Origin: an uncultured Oribacterium sp.
GTDB taxonomy: Bacteria; Bacillota; Clostridia; Lachnospirales; Lachnospiraceae
Assembly: GCA_900772695.1 (NCBI GenBank)
Contig: CAAGRO010000348.1
Span: 1-5,123 of the forward strand
Length of the DNA stretch: 5,123 nt
Direction of reading: 5' to 3'
Numbering within the stretch: the first letter of the stretch is position 1; each line of letters starts with the position of its first letter. The notes under the pieces are model-generated. The model worked only from the letters and a program-made list of their open reading frames with translations, did no database searches and was not told where the DNA came from. This document shows, in pieces, positions 5,039 through 5,123 of the stretch. Both the position numbers and the translations under genes were made by a program.

Positions 5039-5123
5039 AGTTTATGGGGTCTGACCCCATAAACTCCAGTTTAGATTCTGTTTAGAAAAATTTAATGGGG
5101 GTCAGACCCCATTACGAAATTCT
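5039..5123. repeat. REP-like palindrome doublet, copy 3, reaching the window edge
   Basis: The first palindrome has perfect 13-bp arms at 5039-5051 and 5053-5065 around a central T. The second, 5093-5114, has a TAATGGGGGTC left arm and a GACCCCATTA right arm, again with one extra G on the left. The linker and the ACGAAATTCT that follows match copy 1 almost base for base. The element probably continues past the window, since copies 1 and 2 share a few more bases (TAAGATGC). Confidence 0.85.

Overview
The window looks like an accessory or intergenic-rich stretch of a Bacillota (Clostridia-type) chromosome. The grounds are strong AAGGAGG ribosome binding sites, Rho-independent terminators with T-tracts, and mid-GC genes in more AT-rich spacers. 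This placement is inference from style; no marker gene fixes it. Every credible gene lies on the minus strand.

Layout: positions 1-1062 carry no credible gene but hold two families of degenerate repeat modules. Family 1 (91-381) has three direct and two inverted 41-bp modules. Each starts with a GATGCTGTATC-like motif and, at a fixed 32-bp offset, has a GATGCCAAC-like motif. Family 2 (524-1024) has two inverted and six direct modules. Each has TAATGGC at position 1 and a TGYGAAAA-like motif at position 31, in 42/43-bp and 51-bp unit lengths. Next comes a single-gene alpha/beta hydrolase unit (1063-1875) with a visible extended -10 promoter and a terminator whose hairpin touches the last family 2 module.

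Positions 2007-4091 hold a mobile-looking cassette. It contains a REP-associated tyrosine transposase (RAYT, Y1/HUH type, 3003-3602), a 48-residue antitoxin-tail-like protein starting 14 bp after it, and a vapB-vapC toxin-antitoxin pair with a near-textbook promoter/operator. It is bracketed by GC-rich palindromes of the GGGGTC/GACCCC type, the kind of sequence RAYTs recognise. The same palindromes recur at the right edge (5039-5123). vapC carries an apparent +1 frameshift in a seven-T run (coding strand) that replaces the last part of the PIN domain.

A YbaK/EbsC-type tRNA-editing gene follows (4277-4753), with its own terminator downstream at 4127-4170. Upstream of it is a two-copy 32-bp direct repeat separated by exactly 32 bp.

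How the genes fit together: the transposase and the palindromes probably form one REP system (a non-autonomous repeat family and its enzyme), with a toxin-antitoxin pair riding between the palindromes. The hydrolase and the YbaK-type gene look like ordinary chromosomal genes beside it. The two module families at 91-1024 are the least explained signal in the window.
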